In this document: positions 34,032 to 42,827 of the stretch, piece after piece
How positions within the stretch are numbered: position 1 is the first letter of the stretch
Layout of the letters: each line of letters begins with the position of its first letter
NCBI RefSeq assembly: GCF_014191355.1
Contig: NZ_JACHWM010000025.1
Span: 1-52,418, forward strand
DNA length: 52,418 nt
Source: Methylobacterium sp. R2-1
GTDB lineage: Bacteria > Pseudomonadota > Alphaproteobacteria > Rhizobiales > Beijerinckiaceae
Direction: 5' to 3'
Translations under genes and position numbers: made by a program
The notes under the pieces: generated by a model
Seen by the model: the letters and a program-made list of their open reading frames with translations, nothing else
Told to the model about the DNA's origin: nothing
Databases searched by the model: none

Positions 34032-34919
34032 ATGAGAACCGAGGACGCCAGCGCCCGCTACGTCGACCTCGACGCCTGGCCCGGGCTCGACATCCTCCAG
34101 GCGCTCTGGGAGGGCCAGCTCGCGGCGGTCGCGGCAGTGGGGCCAGCCCTGCCGGCGATCGATGCGGCCGCGCGGGCCGCCGAGCCGGGCCTGCGGGAGG
34201 GCGGACGGCTGATCTATGTCGGGGCCGGCACCTCCGCCCGGATCGGCGTGCAGGACGGGGCGGAATTGCCGCCGACCTTCGACTGGCCGGAGGCGCAGCT
34301 CGGCTTCGCCATCGCCGGCGGGGAGGGCGCCCTGCTGCGCGCCGTGGAGGATGCGGAGGATTCCGGCGCCGATGGCGCCGCCTGGATCGCCCATGCCGGG
34401 ATCGGCCCCCGCGACGTGGTGGTGGGGCTGGCCGCCAGCGGCTCGACGCCCTTCACCGTCGAGGCACTGAAGGTCGCCCGCACCCGCGGCGCCGTCACCG
34501 TCGGCATCAGCAACAACCCCGAGGCGCCGATCCTGCGCGAGGCCGCCCACGGCATCCTCGCCGCCACGGGGGCCGAGGTGCTGGCCGGCTCCACCCGGAT
34601 GAAGGCGGGCACGGCGCAGAAGGTGATCCTGAACCTGTTCTCGACCTTGGTGATGATCCGGCTCGGCCGGGTCTATCGCGGGCGGATGGTGGCGATGCGG
34701 GCGACCAACCGGAAACTGCGCGCCCGCGGCGTCGCCATGGTCTCCGAACTTGCCCGCTGCCCGGCGGAGGCCGCCGCCGACGCCCTGGGGCGGGCCGAGG
34801 GCGACATCAAGCGCGCGGTGCTGATCGCGGGGGGCCTGAGCCCGGCGCGGGCGGCGGACCTGCTCCTGCGCCACGACGGCAACCTGCGCCGCGCGCTTCG
34901 TGAGGCGGGACAATCATGA
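34032..34919 (+). CDS. murQ: N-acetylmuramic acid 6-phosphate etherase
   Basis: A 295-residue SIS-fold enzyme that removes D-lactate from MurNAc-6-phosphate to give GlcNAc-6-phosphate in cell-wall recycling. From ATG 34032 the SIS core shows LIYVGAGTSARIGVQDGAEL, the catalytic-glutamate region ALLRAVEDAEDSG, LAASGSTPFT, and the end segment STRMKAGTAQKVILN, all typical of MurQ. It overlaps the SIS/NagB-II gene by four bases and lies upstream of nagA, forming an amino-sugar catabolism operon. No MurNAc or anhydro-MurNAc kinase gene is nearby. Confidence 0.93.
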   Translation: MRTEDASARYVDLDAWPGLDILQALWEGQLAAVAAVGPALPAIDAAARAAEPGLREGGRLIYVGAGTSARIGVQDGAELPPTFDWPEAQLGFAIAGGEGALLRAVEDAEDSGADGAAWIAHAGIGPRDVVVGLAASGSTPFTVEALKVARTRGAVTVGISNNPEAPILREAAHGILAATGAEVLAGSTRMKAGTAQKVILNLFSTLVMIRLGRVYRGRMVAMRATNRKLRARGVAMVSELARCPAEAAADALGRAEGDIKRAVLIAGGLSPARAADLLLRHDGNLRRALREAGQS

Positions 34920-35929
34920 GCACGACGACCTTCATGGCGCGGGAGATCGCCGAGATCCCCGCAGCCGCCGAAGCGGTGCTGGCGGCGGGTGAGGCGGCTC
35001 GGATCGGCGCGACGCTGAGCGCCAGGAGCTTCCCCTTCGTGGTCGTGTGCGGGCGGGGCAGCTCGGGCCATGCCGGTGTGCATCTGCGCTACCTGATCGA
35101 GACCCGGCTCGGCCTGCCGGTCTCGGCCGCCGCGCCCTCGGTGGTGACGGGCTATGACCGTCCACCGAAGGTTGCGGGCGCGCTCTTCATCGTGATCTCG
35201 CAATCGGGCCGCTCGCCCGATCTCGTCGCGGCGACGGAAGCCGCGCGGGCCGGCGGCGCGCTGACGCTTGCCCTCGTCAACGATCCCGACTCCCCGGCCG
35301 CGCGGGCGAGCGACCTCGTCCTGCCGATCCTCGCCGGGGCGGAGCAGGCGGTCGCCGCCACCAAGACGGTGACGAACTCAGGGATCGTGGGCGCCGCCCT
35401 GGTGGCCGCCTGGGCCGGCGACCGGGCGCTGGAACAGGGCCTATCCGCCCTGCCGGAGCGGCTGAGACAGGCGCTCGCCCTCGACTGGTCCACCTGGAGC
35501 GCCGACCTCGCTGCCGCACCGGCGGCCTTCGTCACCGGGCGCGGCCATGGGCTCGGACCCTTGCGCGAGATCGCGCTCAAGCTCGCCGAGACCCTACGTC
35601 TGCCCGCGCTCGGCTACTCGGCGGCGGAGCTGCGTCACGGCCCGCGCGCCTCCGTCTCCGCCGCGACGCCGGTCCTGGCCCTGCGCCAGGCCGATCCGCT
35701 GGCCGAAGGCGTGGACGATCTCGTGCGCGATCTCACCCGGGACGGCCTGCGGGTCCATGCCTGCGGTGGCCCCCTCGGCACGCTCCCCTGGCTCGGCGAC
35801 GGCCATCCGGCCTGCGATCCCATCGCCATGCTGGTGCCGGCCTACCGCGCCATCGAGGCGGAGGCCCGCCGCCGCGGCCTCGACCCGGACAAGCCGACCG
35901 GCCTCACCAAGGTCACGGAGACGCTGTGA
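34916..35929 (+). CDS. SIS-domain sugar isomerase/deaminase (NagB-II/AgaS type)
   Basis: A 337-residue protein with two SIS domains and no glutaminase domain, resembling the isomerase half of GlmS. Seen are VVCGRGSSGHAG and VISQSGRSPDLVAAT in the first SIS domain, and ELRHGPRASV plus PTGLTKVTETL at the end, as in NagB-II. The likely reaction is deamination of glucosamine-6-phosphate to fructose-6-phosphate. With MurQ before it and NagA after it, the route from MurNAc-6-phosphate to glycolysis would be complete. A galactosamine-specific (AgaS) role is the main alternative. Confidence 0.87.
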   Translation: MSTTTFMAREIAEIPAAAEAVLAAGEAARIGATLSARSFPFVVVCGRGSSGHAGVHLRYLIETRLGLPVSAAAPSVVTGYDRPPKVAGALFIVISQSGRSPDLVAATEAARAGGALTLALVNDPDSPAARASDLVLPILAGAEQAVAATKTVTNSGIVGAALVAAWAGDRALEQGLSALPERLRQALALDWSTWSADLAAAPAAFVTGRGHGLGPLREIALKLAETLRLPALGYSAAELRHGPRASVSAATPVLALRQADPLAEGVDDLVRDLTRDGLRVHACGGPLGTLPWLGDGHPACDPIAMLVPAYRAIEAEARRRGLDPDKPTGLTKVTETL

Positions 35930-35945
35930 TGAAGGGTCCGGATTT

Positions 35946-36037
35946 CGAAAAGGCGAGCCTTTTCGCGGGTCCAGGGCGGAGCCCTGGAAGAATGCCGGGG
36001 CGCTGCCCCGGCACCCCGCCAAAGGGATGATCCCTTT
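35946..36037. repeat. Four tandem perfect hairpins in the nagA leader
   Basis: Four back-to-back perfect inverted repeats fill the space between the SIS gene and nagA: CGAAAAGGC/GCCTTTTCG (35946-35965, 2-base loop), CCAGGGC/GCCCTGG (35971-35987), GCCGGGGC/GCCCCGGC (35994-36012) and AAAGGGAT/ATCCCTTT (36021-36037, 1-base loop). This looks like a composite repetitive extragenic element. The last hairpin includes the first possible nagA ATG at 36027. Confidence 0.85.
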
Positions 36038-37193
36038 GGGATCACCATGTAATCAGGCGATCTGCTCAGACCGCGTCTTCGATGGCGAGCGGATGCTGCG
36101 CGGTCGCGTCGTCGTGCTGAGCGGCGGGCGGATCGCCGACGTCGCCGCCGAACCGCCCGCGGGCGTGCCCCTCGTCCGGCTGCCGGCAGGCGCGGTGCTG
36201 GCGCCGGGCTTCATCGACCTTCAGGTCAATGGCGGCGGCGGGGTGCTGCTCAACGACGATTCCAGCATCGCCGGCATCGCGCGGATCGCGGCGGCGCACC
36301 GGCGCGGCGGCACCACCGCCCTGCTGCCGACCCTCATCACCGACACGCGGCCCGCGATCCGGGCTGCCATCGAGGGCGTCGCAGCGGCAATCGGTGCGGG
36401 CGTTCCCGGCATCCTCGGCATCCACCTCGAAGGGCCGTTCCTGAGCCCCCAGCGGATCGGCATCCACGACCCATCCCGGCTCGCGGCATTCGGACCTGGC
36501 GACGCCGATCTCCTGACCGGCCTGGGCGAGCGCGGCATCACCCTGGTGACGCTGGCCCCCGAGCGGGTTCCGGCCGGCGCGGTGGCCGCCCTCGTCGCCC
36601 GCGGCGCCCGGGTCTGCGCCGGGCACACGGCGGATGCGGGGCTGACGATCCGGGCAGCGCTGGCGGAGGGGCTCACCGGCTTCACCCACCTGTTCAACGC
36701 CATGTCGCAGATCGGCCCGCGCGAGACCGGCGCGGTCGGGGTCGCCTTCGCGGAGCCGGGGACTTTCGCCGGGATCATCGCCGACGGCCACCATGTCGGC
36801 GACGACCAGCTCCGGCTGGCGCTGCGTCTCAAGGGGCGCGACCGGCTGATGCTGGTGAGCGATGCCATGCCGCCGGTCGGCGATACCCGCGCGGACGCAT
36901 CCTTCACCCTGTTCGGTCGCCGCATCGTCCGAACCGGCGACCGCCTCACCGGCGAGGACGGCACCCTGGCGGGTGCGGCGATCACCATGGCGGAGGCCGT
37001 GCGCCACATGAGCACGCGCGGCGGCGCCTCCCTTGAGGAGGCCCTGGCCATGGCCTCGCCGACCCCGGCCCGCTTCCTCGGACTCGACACCCGGCTCGGG
37101 CGAATCGCACCCGGCTACGCGGCGGACCTCGTCGCGCTCTCGGCCGACACGGAAGTGCTCGCGACCTGGATCGGCGGGGAACAGGCCCCTTGA
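36027..37193 (+). CDS. nagA: N-acetylglucosamine-6-phosphate deacetylase
   Basis: A 388-residue amidohydrolase-fold enzyme that removes acetate from GlcNAc-6-phosphate. Metal- and substrate-site motifs are clear: GIHLEGPFLSPQRIGIHD, CAGHTADAG, FTHLFNAMSQ, IADGHHVG and LVSDAMPPVGD with the catalytic aspartate. The start is uncertain: ATG 36027 lies inside a hairpin of a repeat, TTG 36036 is next, and the family-like part begins near residue 12 (CSDRVFDGERML). The repeat may have replaced the original start region. It follows murQ and the SIS gene in the same direction. Confidence 0.9.
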   Translation: MIPLGSPCNQAICSDRVFDGERMLRGRVVVLSGGRIADVAAEPPAGVPLVRLPAGAVLAPGFIDLQVNGGGGVLLNDDSSIAGIARIAAAHRRGGTTALLPTLITDTRPAIRAAIEGVAAAIGAGVPGILGIHLEGPFLSPQRIGIHDPSRLAAFGPGDADLLTGLGERGITLVTLAPERVPAGAVAALVARGARVCAGHTADAGLTIRAALAEGLTGFTHLFNAMSQIGPRETGAVGVAFAEPGTFAGIIADGHHVGDDQLRLALRLKGRDRLMLVSDAMPPVGDTRADASFTLFGRRIVRTGDRLTGEDGTLAGAAITMAEAVRHMSTRGGASLEEALAMASPTPARFLGLDTRLGRIAPGYAADLVALSADTEVLATWIGGEQAP

Positions 37194-37378
37194 GCCGCGG
37201 CTCGCTCCCTCACCGAGCCTATCATCAGCCGCGCCGGCTGATGACAGGCGGCGCACGCCGCTACTGAGCCGGGCCTCCGGTCGTCCTCCACGGCCTCCGA
37301 GCCTCGTCTCCCGATGTCGCAGGGGCGAACCCTGCGCATCACGGGACGTTGGCGCGGCGCCACTCGACGGGAGCGACC

Positions 37379-39268
37379 GTGACGGACAGACCCATCGCCG
37401 ACTACGCCGTGATCGGCGATACCTGCACCACGGCCCTCATCGCCCGCGACGGTTCCCTCGACTGGCTGTGCTGGCCCCGGCACGACGGGCCGGCGGTGTT
37501 CCTGGCCCTGCTCGACTGCGAACACGGCGGATCCTGCCGCCTCGTCCTCGACGATCTGTCCGGGACCAGCCGCCGCTACCTGCCCGGCACCAACATTCTC
37601 GAGACCACCTTCGTCACCGCCACCGGCCGGGCGGTGCTCACCGATTTCATGTCCCTCCATCCCCTCGAAGCCGTGCCGGAGGAGGGGCCGGACGGCGACG
37701 CTCGGGGCCGAGTGGTACGCCGCCTCGCCTGCGTTTCGGGCCGCGTCTCCGGCCACTGGCTCTTACGCCCGACCTTCGACTATGCCCGGGCCTCGACCGA
37801 GGCTTCGGCGGAGAGCGAGGCTCGCGTCCGTTTCCGCGGCGGCGGCGACGCGATCCGTGCCGCCTGCGCCGTGCCGCTCGCCCTCCGAGACGATGCCGCG
37901 GAAGGCGCCTTCGCGCTGGCTGCCGGCGGACGCGCCGATCTCGTCATCGCCCACGGCGAGGCCGAGGAGGACGGAGCGGCGGAGAGGTTGCCCGGCGCGG
38001 TCGACGCCTCGCTCGCCGCGACGCGGGCCTACTGGGAGGAATGGTCGAGCCGCTGCACCTACGAGGGGCCCTACCGCGAGACCGTCCTGCGCAGCGCCCT
38101 GACCCTCAAGCTTCTCACGCACGGCCGCTCGGGCGGCATCGTCGCGGCCGCGACCGCGGGGTTGCCCGAGGCGGTGCCGGGCAATCGCAACTACGATTAC
38201 CGCTACGTCTGGATGCGGGACGCGAGCTTCACCGTCACCGCCTTCGTCAATCTCGGCTACCAACGCGAAGCCGCTGAGTTCCTGCGCTTCCTGCGCGAGG
38301 CCGACACGAGCCGGGGCCGCGACCTCCACCTGATGTTCGCCCTCGACGGTGCGGTGCCGCCGGAGCAGACCCTCGGCCACCTGTGCGGCTGGCGCGGCAT
38401 CGGCCCTGTCAGGATCGGCAATGCAGCGGCGGATCAGGAGCAATATGACATCTACGGCGAGTTCCTGGTGGCGCTCCACGGCTACCTGGAGGCGGTGGAA
38501 TACGACCCGCCGGTCAAGGTCAACGACCACCTGCCGGAGGCGCTCGGCCATCTCACCGACCACATCTTTCGCGCTCGCCACGCGCCCGACCACGGCCTGT
38601 GGGAGATGCGCACGGAGAAGCTCCAGAGCCTCCACACCAAAGCGATGCTCTGGGTCGGCCTCGACCGCGCCGTTCGGATGGCCCGCGCCGATCCGAAGCA
38701 CCGGCTCGCCGACGCGGCCACGATCGAGAGATGGGAGCGGGCCGCCGCCGAGATCCGAACGGAGTACCACGCGCACGGCTGGAACGCGGCGCGCGGCGCC
38801 TACACCATGGCCTACGGGTCGGACGACCTCGACGCGGCGGTGCTGCGCGCCGTGCTGTTCGACGCCTTCGACCCGCACGACCCGCGCGTCGAGAACACCC
38901 TGGCACGGGTCGGCGAGGAACTCGGAGCGGGTGACCTCCTCTACCGCTACCGGATCGATGACGGGCTGGAGGGCAAGGAGGCGACCTTCACCGCCTGTGC
39001 CTTCTGGCGGGCCGGCTGTCTGGCGCTGGCCGGCCGCAACGATGAGGCGACCGCCCTGTTCGAGCGGCTGCTGGCGCGGGGCAACGACCTCGGTCTGTTC
39101 GCCGAAGAGATCGATGCGGAATCGGGCGAGCAACGCGGGAACGTGCCCCAGGGCTTCACCCACATGGCGGTGATCAACCACGCCGTCCGCCTCGCCGCGG
39201 CCAGCGACGGCGGGACCCCGACCGACGAGCCGGATTGCCGGGCGGAGCCCGATGCGGTCCCGGCATGA
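37379..39268 (+). CDS. Glycoside hydrolase family 15 protein
   Basis: A cytosolic GH15 enzyme of about 629 residues, related to glucoamylase and GH15 trehalase. GTG 37379 is chosen over GTG 37349 because GGGAG lies eight bases upstream and the conserved IADYAVIGDTCTTALIARDGSLDWLCWPR begins right after. An N-terminal beta-sandwich of about 230 residues is followed by an (alpha/alpha)6 barrel with the NRNYDYRYVWMRDASF motif and the late catalytic region LFAEEIDAESG. It probably releases glucose from trehalose or maltodextrins. Adjacent genes do not narrow the substrate. Confidence 0.92.
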   Translation: MTDRPIADYAVIGDTCTTALIARDGSLDWLCWPRHDGPAVFLALLDCEHGGSCRLVLDDLSGTSRRYLPGTNILETTFVTATGRAVLTDFMSLHPLEAVPEEGPDGDARGRVVRRLACVSGRVSGHWLLRPTFDYARASTEASAESEARVRFRGGGDAIRAACAVPLALRDDAAEGAFALAAGGRADLVIAHGEAEEDGAAERLPGAVDASLAATRAYWEEWSSRCTYEGPYRETVLRSALTLKLLTHGRSGGIVAAATAGLPEAVPGNRNYDYRYVWMRDASFTVTAFVNLGYQREAAEFLRFLREADTSRGRDLHLMFALDGAVPPEQTLGHLCGWRGIGPVRIGNAAADQEQYDIYGEFLVALHGYLEAVEYDPPVKVNDHLPEALGHLTDHIFRARHAPDHGLWEMRTEKLQSLHTKAMLWVGLDRAVRMARADPKHRLADAATIERWERAAAEIRTEYHAHGWNAARGAYTMAYGSDDLDAAVLRAVLFDAFDPHDPRVENTLARVGEELGAGDLLYRYRIDDGLEGKEATFTACAFWRAGCLALAGRNDEATALFERLLARGNDLGLFAEEIDAESGEQRGNVPQGFTHMAVINHAVRLAAASDGGTPTDEPDCRAEPDAVPA

Positions 39269-39276
39269 TCAGCCAG

Positions 39277-39304
39277 CCTGATCCGCGCGGCCTGATCCGC
39301 GCGG
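39277..39304. repeat. Perfect 14-base tandem duplication
   Basis: CCTGATCCGCGCGG occurs twice in direct tandem (39277-39290 and 39291-39304) in the spacer after the GH15 gene. It lies just before a TTGACA box and may be a recent slippage duplication. Confidence 0.85.
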
Positions 39305-39305
39305 A

Positions 39306-39336
39306 TTGACACAAACCGGACCGATTGTCGGGTTAA
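39306..39336 (+). promoter_or_regulatory. Possible sigma-70-type promoter
   Basis: TTGACA at 39306-39311 matches the -35 consensus, with GGTTAA at 39331-39336 as a weak -10 at 19-base spacing. It points to the small gene starting at 39375. The spacing is longer than optimal. Confidence 0.3.
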
Positions 39337-39374
39337 CTCTCAGCTCGAGAGCGCGGCGATGCGGAGGCGATCCG

Positions 39375-39623
39375 ATGCGAAGCTACAACCTGTTCCGTCG
39401 CCGCGGCAGGGAAGCGCTCTTCTGCGCTGTGCCGGAGAGCTGCGCCGTGCCGCGCTTTGTCGGCGGGCGCCGCTGGACCTTCGGCGGGCGCATCGACGGT
39501 AGCGCGAGCCCTCCCCCCGGCTTCGACGACCGCGCTGCGGCGACCGCCGTGCGCTTCAACGGCTTCTACCTGTTCCAATGCCTCGACGAGGCTGGGACGA
39601 GGCGGTCGGCCGACAGGTCGTGA
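39375..39623 (+). CDS. Hypothetical 82-residue protein
   Basis: A small basic protein from ATG 39375. It begins MRSYNLFRRRGREALFCAVPE, has two cysteines near the N-terminus (C17, C23) and an aromatic-rich end with VRFNGFYLFQCLDE. The pattern of short beta-like segments suggests a small domain or a host-specific small protein, but I recognise no family. A possible promoter lies about 40 bases upstream. Confidence 0.5.
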   Translation: MRSYNLFRRRGREALFCAVPESCAVPRFVGGRRWTFGGRIDGSASPPPGFDDRAAATAVRFNGFYLFQCLDEAGTRRSADRS

Positions 39624-39705
39624 GCGCGTGCGCAATCTTGTCGAGCATTCCTTAACGGCCGGCGTGCCAGACAGGTCGAGCCGTCGGAGGGGCCGGAGAC
39701 CGATC

Positions 39706-40104
39706 ATGATCAGCGAGAAGCGCCAGGAGGCTCGCAAGCGGACGTTTCTGAAGGGACGGATTCTCTTCAACAAGGGTGCGTCCACCATGGACTGCCTCAT
39801 CCGCGACCTGTCGGAGGCGGGTGCCCGCCTGGAGCTGAGCGAGACCAGCACCCTGCCGGAGGTCTTCGACCTCTATATCCAGCAGAAGGATGCGACGCTC
39901 CGCTCGACGCTGCGCTGGCGCCGGGACGGAGCCGTGGGCGTCGCCTTCGTGGAGGCGCAGAAGCCCGCAGCCGCCGAGCCCGCTCCGGCGGCCGACCCGT
40001 CGATCGCCGTCCTGCTGCGCCGGATCGCCGAGTTGGAAGCCGAGAATGCCGGTCTGCGCTCCGTGATCGCCACCATGGGAACCGGGTCGGCAAGCGGAAC
40101 GTAG
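39706..40104 (+). CDS. PilZ-domain protein
   Basis: A 132-residue protein whose N-terminal 85 residues fit the PilZ fold, the common receptor for cyclic di-GMP. KRQEARKRTFLKGRILFN supplies the RxxxR-type motif (R7-R11 or nearby), and CLIRDLSEAGARLEL is the second conserved strand, matching the D/NxSxxG pattern as DLSEAG. The C-terminal 45 residues are a coiled coil (SIAVLLRRIAELEAENAGLR), suggesting dimerisation. It may adjust motility or polysaccharide synthesis, but no target is encoded next to it. Confidence 0.85.
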   Translation: MISEKRQEARKRTFLKGRILFNKGASTMDCLIRDLSEAGARLELSETSTLPEVFDLYIQQKDATLRSTLRWRRDGAVGVAFVEAQKPAAAEPAPAADPSIAVLLRRIAELEAENAGLRSVIATMGTGSASGT

Positions 40105-40146
40105 CTCGCCTGAGGCGAGGGAGCGAGCGGACGCCGCGGGACCGGG

Positions 40147-40575
40147 TCAGCCCTGGTCCAGCGCCGCCCGGATGCGCGCGGCGTGCTCGGCCAGCACGGC
40201 GTTGTCGGCCATGCCACCCTCGTGGCGCTTCAGCGGCACGCCGTCGTGGCGCGGCACGAGGTGGAAGTGCAGGTGGAACACCGTCTGCCCACCGGCCGGC
40301 TCGTTGTACTGGAACAGCGTCAGCCCGTCTGCGCCAAAGGCCGCCTTCACCGCACGCCCGACCCGCTGCACCGTCCCGATCAGCGCAGCGAGCGTCTGCG
40401 GCTCGGCGTCGAGCAGACCGCGCGAGGGCACCTTCGGGATCACCAGGGTATGGCCCTCGCCCTGGGGCATCACGTCCATGAAGGCGAGGCTGTGCTCATC
40501 CTCGTAGACCTTGTGGGCGGGAATCTCCCCGCGCAGGATCTTTCCGAAGATGTTGTCCGGATCGTAGGGGGGCAT
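40147..40575 (-). CDS. HIT-family nucleotide hydrolase
   Basis: A 142-residue histidine-triad protein. The start at 40575 gives the usual family N-terminus (DPDNIFGKILRGEIPAHKVYEDE). The catalytic triad HLHFHLVP lies near residues 98-105. HIT proteins of this length hydrolyse adenosine or other nucleotide phosphoramidates and dinucleotides and are widely conserved housekeeping enzymes. It is divergent from the cation transporter gene, with 151 bases between. Confidence 0.95.
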   Translation of the reverse strand: MPPYDPDNIFGKILRGEIPAHKVYEDEHSLAFMDVMPQGEGHTLVIPKVPSRGLLDAEPQTLAALIGTVQRVGRAVKAAFGADGLTLFQYNEPAGGQTVFHLHFHLVPRHDGVPLKRHEGGMADNAVLAEHAARIRAALDQG

Positions 40576-40726
40576 CGCGCGGTTCCTCGCAGAAACGGGC
40601 GGTAGGTTGCACGGGCCGCCTCGTCCCAGCAACCTTGCCCGGCATCCTGAACTCGACCGCTCCGGCGGCGTTGACGACCCCGTGACGGCGGCACGCGATG
40701 GAAGCCTGCGCCGCAGGGAGCGGACC

Positions 40727-41737
40727 ATGGCCGAGAGCACGAGTGCGATCTACACGGCAGCAGGCGCCAACCTCGCCATCGCGGCAGCGAAGTTTGTCGG
40801 CGCCTTCCTCACCGGATCGACGGCGATGCTGGCCGAGGGCGCGCACTCGCTGGTGGACACCGCCAACCAGCTCCTCCTGCTGGTCGGCCTGAAGCGGGCG
40901 AAGAAACCGTCGGATGCCAAGCATCCCTTCGGCTACGGACGCGAGGTGTATTTCTACGCCTTCATCGTCGCCCTGTTCATCTTTCTCGGCGGCGGCATCT
41001 TCGCGATCTACGAGGGCGCCCACAAGATCGAGCATCCCGAGCCCATCACCGACTCGACCGTGTTTGGCCTCCACCTGCCCGGCTTCTGGGTCAACGTCTC
41101 GATCCTCGGCTTCGCGATCCTGGCGGAGGGTTATTCCTGCCTCGTGGCGCTCAAGGCGTTCTGGGCCGAGAAAGGCCGGCGCAGCGCCATCACCGCGATC
41201 CAGCGAAGCAAGGACCCGGCGCTCTTTACGATCCTTGTGGAAGATGTCGCCGCGCTGATCGGCCTCGTCATCGCCCTGTCCGGCGTGGTGCTTGCTCACG
41301 TCCTCGACAAGCCGGCGCTCGACGGCTGGGCCTCGATCGGCATCGGCCTCGTGCTGATCGGGATGTCGATCTTTCTGATGATCGAGACACACGGTCTGCT
41401 GATCGGCGAGGCCGCCGACCCGGAGGTGGTGCGCACGATCCAGGCGGCGGTGCGGGAGGAGGGCGCCGTGCAGCACGTCAACGAGGTGCTGACCCAGCAT
41501 CTCGGCCCGTCCGACATCTTGGTGAACCTGAGCCTCGACTTCGCCGACGACATGCCCGCGGGCGAGGTCGAGCGGACTGTGGCGCGGCTGGAGCAGCGCA
41601 TCAAGGCGCAGAGCCGCAACGTCACCCGCGTCTTCATCGAAATCCAGGCAAGGAAGGCGTACGCCGCGGGGCATGCGCCGACCGACGCGCCTACCGGCCC
41701 TGAGGCAGCCCCGCCCGGATCGGCCGTGCCGGCGTGA
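40727..41737 (+). CDS. CDF cation efflux transporter, SLC30A9-like type
   Basis: A 336-residue inner-membrane metal:proton antiporter with about six helices and a C-terminal cytoplasmic domain. The first metal motif is standard (EGAHSLVDTANQ, H and D four apart). The second, usually HxxxD, reads LVEDVAALIGL, as in the ZnT9/SLC30A9-like branch, so metal choice may differ from classic zinc exporters. The start is ATG 40727; earlier in-frame codons are not protein-like. Its end lies four bases from the convergent ada gene. Confidence 0.9.
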   Translation: MAESTSAIYTAAGANLAIAAAKFVGAFLTGSTAMLAEGAHSLVDTANQLLLLVGLKRAKKPSDAKHPFGYGREVYFYAFIVALFIFLGGGIFAIYEGAHKIEHPEPITDSTVFGLHLPGFWVNVSILGFAILAEGYSCLVALKAFWAEKGRRSAITAIQRSKDPALFTILVEDVAALIGLVIALSGVVLAHVLDKPALDGWASIGIGLVLIGMSIFLMIETHGLLIGEAADPEVVRTIQAAVREEGAVQHVNEVLTQHLGPSDILVNLSLDFADDMPAGEVERTVARLEQRIKAQSRNVTRVFIEIQARKAYAAGHAPTDAPTGPEAAPPGSAVPA

Positions 41738-41741
41738 GGAA

Positions 41742-42827
41742 CTACCGCTTCACCCCCTCACGGGCGAGCAGAGCCGTCTTGCGCGCCGTGCCCCAGCGGT
41801 AGCCCGAGAGCGCCCCGTCCGATCGCACCACCCGATGGCAGGGAATCGCCACGGCCAGCGCGTTGGCACCGCAGGCCATGGCCACAGCCCGCACCGCTGC
41901 CGGCTCGCCGATGGCGCGGGCGATCTCGGCATAGGTGGCGGTGGTGCCGGCCGGGATGCGACGCAGGGCCTGCCACACCCGCTGCTGGAAGGCGGTACCG
42001 CCGATGTCGAGCGGCAACTCGAAGGCGCCCCCCGGTGCCGCGACGAGGCGCACGACGTCGGCCACCGTCGCCGCGAAATCCGCATCGCCCTCCGTGAGGT
42101 CCGCCTTGGGAAAGCGCGCCGCCAGATCGCTTCGAAGCGCGTCGGCATCGTCTCCGAGGAGGATTGCACAGATGCCGCGCTCCGTGGCCGCCACCAGGAC
42201 GAGCCCCAGGGCGCAGGGGCCGGTTGCGAACGCGATCCGCTCGCCCGCGCCGCCCTTGCGATAGGCCGACGGGCTCATGCCGAGCCGCTCCGCACCGTCC
42301 GCGTAGAACCGGCTCGGCGCACCGTACCCCGCCGCGTAAATGCTCTCGGTTACGCTTTTCCCCTCCGCGAGGCTGTCGGCGGCGCGGGCCGCGCGGTGAG
42401 CCTGCGCATAGGCCGCCGGTGTCACCCCGGTCACGGCCTTGAAGATCCGGTGGAAGTGGAACGGGCTCAAGCCCGACGCACGGGCGAGGGCGTCGAGGGA
42501 AGGCGGCGTCTCCGCCGCCTCGATCAGCCGGCAGGCGCGGGTGATCGTTTGCGCCTGCCGCTCGGACAAGGCGGGCGCGTCCGGCCGGCAGCGACGGCAG
42601 GGTCGGAAGCCGGCGGCTTCCGCTTCAGCCGGACCGGCATGGAAGGAGAGGTTTTCCGGGCGCGCCGCCCGCGACGGGCAGCCCGGCCGGCAATAGACGC
42701 CCGTGGAGCGCACCGCGTAGACGAAGCACCCGTCGAAGCCGGCATCGCGCGCGGCGACCGCGGCGCGCATCTCGGCCTCGGTGAGCGGCGCCTCATGAGG
42801 CGGAACGATTTCGGGTTCGGCGAGCAT
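41742..42827 (-). CDS. ada: Ada bifunctional DNA-repair methyltransferase/regulator
   Basis: A 361-residue Ada protein that repairs alkylated DNA and activates its own response. The zinc-bound N-terminal domain has C46, C50, C77 and C80 (VYCRPGCPSR and FRPCRRC); C46 matches the phosphotriester acceptor C38 of E. coli. Residues about 88-195 are the AraC-type DNA-binding part. The C-terminal O6-methylguanine domain ends with AIPCHRVV, where C330 is the acceptor cysteine. Length and order match full Ada, so both repair and regulation are expected. Confidence 0.96.
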   Translation of the reverse strand: MLAEPEIVPPHEAPLTEAEMRAAVAARDAGFDGCFVYAVRSTGVYCRPGCPSRAARPENLSFHAGPAEAEAAGFRPCRRCRPDAPALSERQAQTITRACRLIEAAETPPSLDALARASGLSPFHFHRIFKAVTGVTPAAYAQAHRAARAADSLAEGKSVTESIYAAGYGAPSRFYADGAERLGMSPSAYRKGGAGERIAFATGPCALGLVLVAATERGICAILLGDDADALRSDLAARFPKADLTEGDADFAATVADVVRLVAAPGGAFELPLDIGGTAFQQRVWQALRRIPAGTTATYAEIARAIGEPAAVRAVAMACGANALAVAIPCHRVVRSDGALSGYRWGTARKTALLAREGVKR

